From Stieleria maiorica (lineage in GTDB: Bacteria; Planctomycetota; Planctomycetia; Pirellulales; Pirellulaceae), in the NCBI RefSeq assembly GCF_008035925.1, contig NZ_CP036264.1:5578402-5642401 (forward strand): a stretch of DNA of 64,000 nucleotides, read 5' to 3'. Both the position numbers and the translations under genes were made by a program. The notes under the pieces are model-generated. The model searched no databases and was not told where the DNA came from. It saw only the letters and a list, made by a program, of their open reading frames with translations. Below, one piece after another: positions 60,807 to 64,000 of the stretch (the first letter of the stretch is position 1; every line of letters begins with the position of its first letter).

Positions 60807-60888
60807 TGAGCCGACGGCGCTAGCCGCGGGCCTTGGATTGACCTTCGAGACTTGTAAGGCCCGAGGCTAGCGCCTACGGCTCAGTTTT
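60807..60888 (+). terminator. Family C hairpin with T-run after rex
   Basis: TGAGCCGACGGCGCTAGCC pairs with its near inverse ending GGCTCA (60881-60883), giving a long imperfect stem. On the plus strand TTTTT follows (60885-60889). It lies between convergent rex and purK, so it could terminate rex; as a dispersed repeat it may be recruited as terminator. Confidence 0.55.
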
Positions 60889-60911
60889 TGATCGAAAGTC
60901 GGCCGAGCCGC

Positions 60912-62072
60912 CTATTCGCTGAGGCTCTCCCGCGCCTGCATCACCGCCGCCTTGGCAGCCTGGACCGAATCGCCCGTCGCCGTCAGGTGCCCCATCTTGC
61001 GGCCGACTTTGGCGTCCGACTTGCCATACAGATGCAGCGAAACGGTGGGCACCGCCACGGCGTGATCCCAATCGGGATGCTCGCCCTGGTCGCCCCACAG
61101 ATCGCCCAACAGGTTCGCCATCGCCGCGCCGCCGACTCGAAGCTCCGGCGATCCGAGCGGCAATCCACAAACGGCGCGCACGTGTTGTTCGAACTGGCTG
61201 GTGTGACACCCTTCGATCGTCAGGTGACCGCTGTTGTGCGGACGCGGCGCGACTTCATTGATCAGAATCGTGTCGGCATCGACGACGAAGAACTCCACGC
61301 AAAGCACCCCAACCAACTGCAAAACTTCCGCGGCTCGCGTGGCAATCGTCGTGGCCATCTCACGCTGTGTGGCCGACAGGTTCGACGGGCACACCGAGAC
61401 GTCCAGGATGTGATTGCGGTGGTCGTTTTCGAAGGGCGGAAAACATCGCACTTGGCCGACGCTGGAACGCGCGACGACGACCGACGCTTCTCGATCAAAG
61501 TCGATGCATTGTTCGGCGATCCAGGCGTCGGCGGAGTCCCACGGCACCTCGGCCGCATCCTCCAGTCCGGCCAAGCGGTGTTGGCCCTTGCCGTCATAGC
61601 CGCTGCGCGCGGTCTTGACGATCACCGGCCATCCATGCTGCTGGGCAAATTCACCGACCGCGGCGGCCGAATCGACCGCGGCAAAGGGTGTCACCGCCAA
61701 CCCGGCGTCGCGAAACGTCGTTTTTTCAACCAACCGATCCTGGGCGGTCGCCAGCACGTGATGTGACGGGTAGGTCGGCGCGAACTCCCCGCACCAACGA
61801 ATCGTCTCGGCCGGGATGTTTTCAAACTCCAGCGTGATCACTTGGCACTGTCGGGCGAACTGCGAGACGACGTCGTGGTCCAAAAGATCGCCCACCACGG
61901 TCCGCGTGGCGACTTGTGCGGCCGGTTCATCGGCCGAACCGCAAAACACGACCACGTCGTAGCCCATTTGCATCGCCGCGATCGCAAACATCCGCCCCAG
62001 CTGGCCGCCGCCGACCATGCCGATGGTCGATCCGGGCAAGACCACCGATTGATTCGATTTCAGTGCTGACAC
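60912..62072 (-). CDS. purK: N5-carboxyaminoimidazole ribonucleotide synthase
   Basis: 386 residues from a GTG at 62072, with GGAG 8 nt upstream; its SD overlaps the purE end. This ATP-grasp enzyme makes N5-CAIR from AIR, ATP and bicarbonate in purine synthesis. The N-terminal domain has GMVGGGQLGRMFAIAAMQMG and VVFCGSADEPAAQ. The ATP-grasp core includes WPVIVKTARSGYDGKGQHRL, EQCIDFDREASVVVARS and INEVAPRPHNSGHLTIEGC. The purE stop is 5 bp upstream, so they form a tight operon. Length is normal. Confidence 0.96.
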   Translation of the reverse strand: MSALKSNQSVVLPGSTIGMVGGGQLGRMFAIAAMQMGYDVVVFCGSADEPAAQVATRTVVGDLLDHDVVSQFARQCQVITLEFENIPAETIRWCGEFAPTYPSHHVLATAQDRLVEKTTFRDAGLAVTPFAAVDSAAAVGEFAQQHGWPVIVKTARSGYDGKGQHRLAGLEDAAEVPWDSADAWIAEQCIDFDREASVVVARSSVGQVRCFPPFENDHRNHILDVSVCPSNLSATQREMATTIATRAAEVLQLVGVLCVEFFVVDADTILINEVAPRPHNSGHLTIEGCHTSQFEQHVRAVCGLPLGSPELRVGGAAMANLLGDLWGDQGEHPDWDHAVAVPTVSLHLYGKSDAKVGRKMGHLTATGDSVQAAKAAVMQARESLSE

Positions 62073-62077
62073 CGTGG

Positions 62078-62602
62078 TTACTCCAACTCGGTCGCGGCAA
62101 GGACTTGTTGCGTCTGGGATTCGATGAAAGACTCCAACGCCACGCGGACATCATCGTCACTGGTCGCCAGAATCCGAGCCGCCATCAAGCCGGCGTTCTT
62201 TGCCCCGCTGGTGCCGATCGACATCGTGGCGACGGGAATTCCGCCCGGCATCTGAACGATCGACAACAGCGAATCGAGTCCCTGCAGCGCCCGGCTCTGC
62301 ACCGGCACACCGATCACCGGCAAGGAGGTCTCCGATGCCACCATGCCCGGCAGGTGGGCCGCGCCACCCGCCCCGGCGATGATCACTTTCAATCCGCGTT
62401 GCCGCGCCGATTGGGCATAGGCGAACATCCGAGCCGGCGTGCGGTGGGCGCTGACGACCGTGCGTTCGTGTGCGATGCCCAACTGTTGCAAAATCTCGCA
62501 AGCCGGTCGCATCGTTTCCCAATCGTTCTTGCTGCCCATGATCACCCCGACCAGGGCGTCGGTGGCGGGGAATTGCGTGCCGTCAGTGTCAGGTGTCGTC
62601 AT
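62078..62602 (-). CDS. purE: N5-carboxyaminoimidazole ribonucleotide mutase
   Basis: 174 residues from the ATG at 62602 ([20 protein letters not shown]). PurE moves the carboxyl group to give CAIR. Family marks are [80 protein letters not shown], and [20 protein letters not shown]. The sequence is class I PurE length. A longer frame reaching 62800 adds unrelated sequence. purK follows 5 bp after the stop. The region upstream carries 14-bp tandem repeats. Confidence 0.96.
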   Translation of the reverse strand: MTTPDTDGTQFPATDALVGVIMGSKNDWETMRPACEILQQLGIAHERTVVSAHRTPARMFAYAQSARQRGLKVIIAGAGGAAHLPGMVASETSLPVIGVPVQSRALQGLDSLLSIVQMPGGIPVATMSIGTSGAKNAGLMAARILATSDDDVRVALESFIESQTQQVLAATELE

Positions 62603-62740
62603 ACTCGCTGCAGTTGAGCTGGCGGAGGGAGGTGGGGAATGCCGGTCAAACCAGAGTTTTAAAGGGAAACCGGTGGCACCGAAAGTAGCGAGAGGCAGGG
62701 TGAATTCAACGTTGGACGAATAAGTCAGTGGTGAAGAGGA

Positions 62741-62897
62741 GGGGCAAAACAATGGGGGCAAAACAATCAATGAATTGAAGGATGCCAAACAAACAATCAA
62801 GGCATGAAGTTGGGCGGGCGGGCGCCGGCATCTCCGTTTTCATTATTTTGCCCCCATCGTTTTGCCCCCATCGTTTTGCCCCCATCGTTTTGCCCGC
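62741..62897. repeat. 14-bp tandem repeats in inverted blocks upstream of purE
   Basis: Two GGGGCAAAACAATS units (62741-62768) face three TTTTGCCCCCATCG units plus a partial (62846-62897). The blocks are near inverse copies separated by 77 bp and could fold as a large hairpin. They fill most of the 338-bp gap between purE and the HAD gene; nothing else is visible there. Confidence 0.8.
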
Positions 62898-62940
62898 ACG
62901 AACCTTGCCATTGCGAGCCGGCAACCGCGGGACACAGCCC

Positions 62941-63615
62941 CTACCCCACCAGAAACTCCATCGCGGCCTGGTCGGTCAGGTCGTTGACGATGCGGTCGGC
63001 GCCGGCGGATTCGAGTTCGTCGCGGCTGGCCGTCCCCGTACAGACCGCCAGACATTTGGCGCCGATCGACTGGGCACAGCGGACGTCGTTCGGGGTATCG
63101 CCGATGACGATCACGTTATCCCGCGCCGCCTCGCCCCTCCGCCGCGCCAGTTGATCGGCCGCTCGCCGGGCCATGTCGCAGCGCACCGCATCCAGGTCGC
63201 CGCCGACCACCCAAGGGAAATAGTCGATCAAGCGGTAGGTTTCCAACTTCATCCGCGCCGTTTCGGGGAAGTTGCCGGTCATGACGGCCAAGGAGACATG
63301 GGGCGTGACCGACAATGCGGGCAACAACTCGGTAACGCCCGGCAGCACGTTCCCCCGGACGGTCCGCAGGGCTTCGCGGAGCGTCACCGCGTAGCGCCGT
63401 CGCAGCCGCCCCTGGTTCTCCGGGGTCGGGTCGATGCCTGCAGCCACCAAAAACTCGCACACCAAGTCGCGATCGGTGCGTCCGCCGAACCGAATCCCTT
63501 CGGCGGAAGCCTCTGTCACCTCGAATTCGGTGCGCATCGCTTGCACCAGCGCACCGCTTCCGGCACTCTGAGTCACCAACAACGTCCCGTCGATATCGAA
63601 AAACAGCGTCCGCAT
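62941..63615 (-). CDS. HAD-superfamily hydrolase (phosphatase-like)
   Basis: 224 residues from the ATG at 63615 (MRTLFFDIDGTLLVTQSAGS); the frame to 63681 has no better start. Motif I is FFDIDGT, with the nucleophile Asp and general-acid Asp. Motif II is AVMTGNF and motif III includes RMKLETYRL. Motif IV is VIVIGDTPNDVRCAQSIGAK. The cap between them is helical (RTEFEVTEASAEGIRFGG). It resembles phosphoglycolate phosphatase/beta-phosphoglucomutase relatives, but substrate cannot be fixed. It is a single gene with no linked partner. Confidence 0.88.
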   Translation of the reverse strand: MRTLFFDIDGTLLVTQSAGSGALVQAMRTEFEVTEASAEGIRFGGRTDRDLVCEFLVAAGIDPTPENQGRLRRRYAVTLREALRTVRGNVLPGVTELLPALSVTPHVSLAVMTGNFPETARMKLETYRLIDYFPWVVGGDLDAVRCDMARRAADQLARRRGEAARDNVIVIGDTPNDVRCAQSIGAKCLAVCTGTASRDELESAGADRIVNDLTDQAAMEFLVG

Positions 63616-63700
63616 GTGAGGAAAGTTAACAAAAGTCGGCCGCCGCGGGCAGTCTGGCCCATCGATTCGTTTGCGCCTCATCCACGCCGTCGCCCGTCAC

Positions 63701-63899
63701 GCGAAGGATGGTCGACTCACAGCATCCATCGGGCGAGGAATGAGGAATAACGAGTGATATCAGCCGATTCGCGCAAGCGTTCGGGCCCCTGTGTCTACGG
63801 AGGCCCGTAGGCTGACGCCAAACGGCTAATCCCATGAGGGTTTAGCGGAATCGAAACCGCCAACATCAATACGAACGAAACCGCGAACGAATCGAAGGA
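63701..63899. repeat. Family B repeat
   Basis: It begins GCGAAGGATGGTCGACTCAC and ends near ACGAAACCGCGAACGAATCG. The arrangement with a family A copy right after it repeats that at 34161-34470. No gene is seen between 63616 and the window end. Confidence 0.75.
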
Positions 63900-63906
63900 G
63901 TTTACG

Positions 63907-63963
63907 CAGCCAGAGGCGGAGCCTCTGGAAACTTCCGTTCCCAGGCGGAGCCGGGGAACGAGG
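63907..63963. repeat. Family A repeat
   Basis: CAGCCAGAGGCGGAGCCTCT is followed by CGTTCCCAGGCGGAGCCGGG and AACGAGG. Located at the right end of the window; no gene is visible after it. Confidence 0.7.
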
Positions 63964-64000
63964 AGGGTGACTGCCCGAAACCGCACCATTTCGCCGGTCA

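Noticed and set aside
1-64000. tRNA, rRNA, transposase, integrase or prophage genes
   Set aside because: Read through by eye without finding any; tRNA search by covariance model was not possible, so a missed tRNA cannot be excluded.

Overview
The window reads as chromosomal DNA of a GC-rich marine-type planctomycete of the Pirellulaceae (Rhodopirellula / Rubripirellula / Stieleria kind). The case rests on families that are planctomycete hallmarks: a giant surface protein with the LEPR-type N-terminal motif, two planctomycete cytochrome proteins (PSCyt/DUF1549-DUF1553 and DUF1587/1592/1588/1585) with a DUF1552 partner, two BBP7-type outer-membrane proteins, a cysteine-rich YTV-repeat protein, a sulfatase, a PQQ-propeller protein, and many short palindromic interspersed repeats. 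About 42 protein genes are supported. I recognised no rRNA, tRNA, CRISPR array, transposase or prophage gene.

Layout. 1-7.2 kb: a giant exported repeat protein, translationally coupled to an acidic gene cut by the left edge. 7.7-14.3 kb: small exported proteins, a cytochrome-like DUF1549/1553 protein, an acidic unknown and a small membrane protein; between them an interrupted hairpin repeat shows a nested MITE-like insertion. 14.4-17.4 kb: aroA and a sulfatase. 17.8-30.3 kb: a housekeeping block with pcrA, a DUF2237 protein, a membrane TPR-like protein, rluD, a HemN/HemW-like radical SAM gene overlapping a GcvH-like lipoyl-carrier gene, then dnaB, dnaA and lexA. 30.5-37.4 kb: ndk, a histidine-rich membrane protein, an unknown gene overlapping aroH-type chorismate mutase, small planctomycete proteins and a large one-pass membrane protein. 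38-47.1 kb: surface and catabolic genes (BBP7, DUF1592/DUF1552 pair, PQQ propeller, pectate-lyase-like toroid). 47.3-54.6 kb: mqnE and trpD, a nucleoside hydrolase, a second BBP7, and a sugar isomerase coupled to gluQ. 54.7-63.6 kb: a DUF2752 protein, a toroid protein with a proline-rich membrane anchor, the YTV protein, rex, purE-purK and a HAD phosphatase.

Most genes are single transcription units or pairs. Clear couplings are giant gene/acidic gene (GTGA), radical SAM/GcvH (17-nt overlap), aroH/unknown (50-nt overlap), isomerase/gluQ (TGATG), purE/purK and DUF1592/DUF1552. Intergenic DNA is unusually rich in repeats; at least six families recur, many as strong hairpins at gene 3' ends or in convergent gaps, so some probably act as terminators or RNA-end stabilisers.

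The most interesting items are: (i) the YTV protein, in which one 16-residue repeat is used twice, once without cysteine and once with three cysteines per unit at five-residue spacing, which suggests a disulfide-crosslinked envelope polymer; (ii) the radical SAM/GcvH-like pair, a candidate for an undescribed lipoyl-carrier-dependent reaction; (iii) a DnaA whose box-recognition residues are changed, next to TTGCTAGCA repeats; and (iv) the nested MITE with a 4-bp target duplication.
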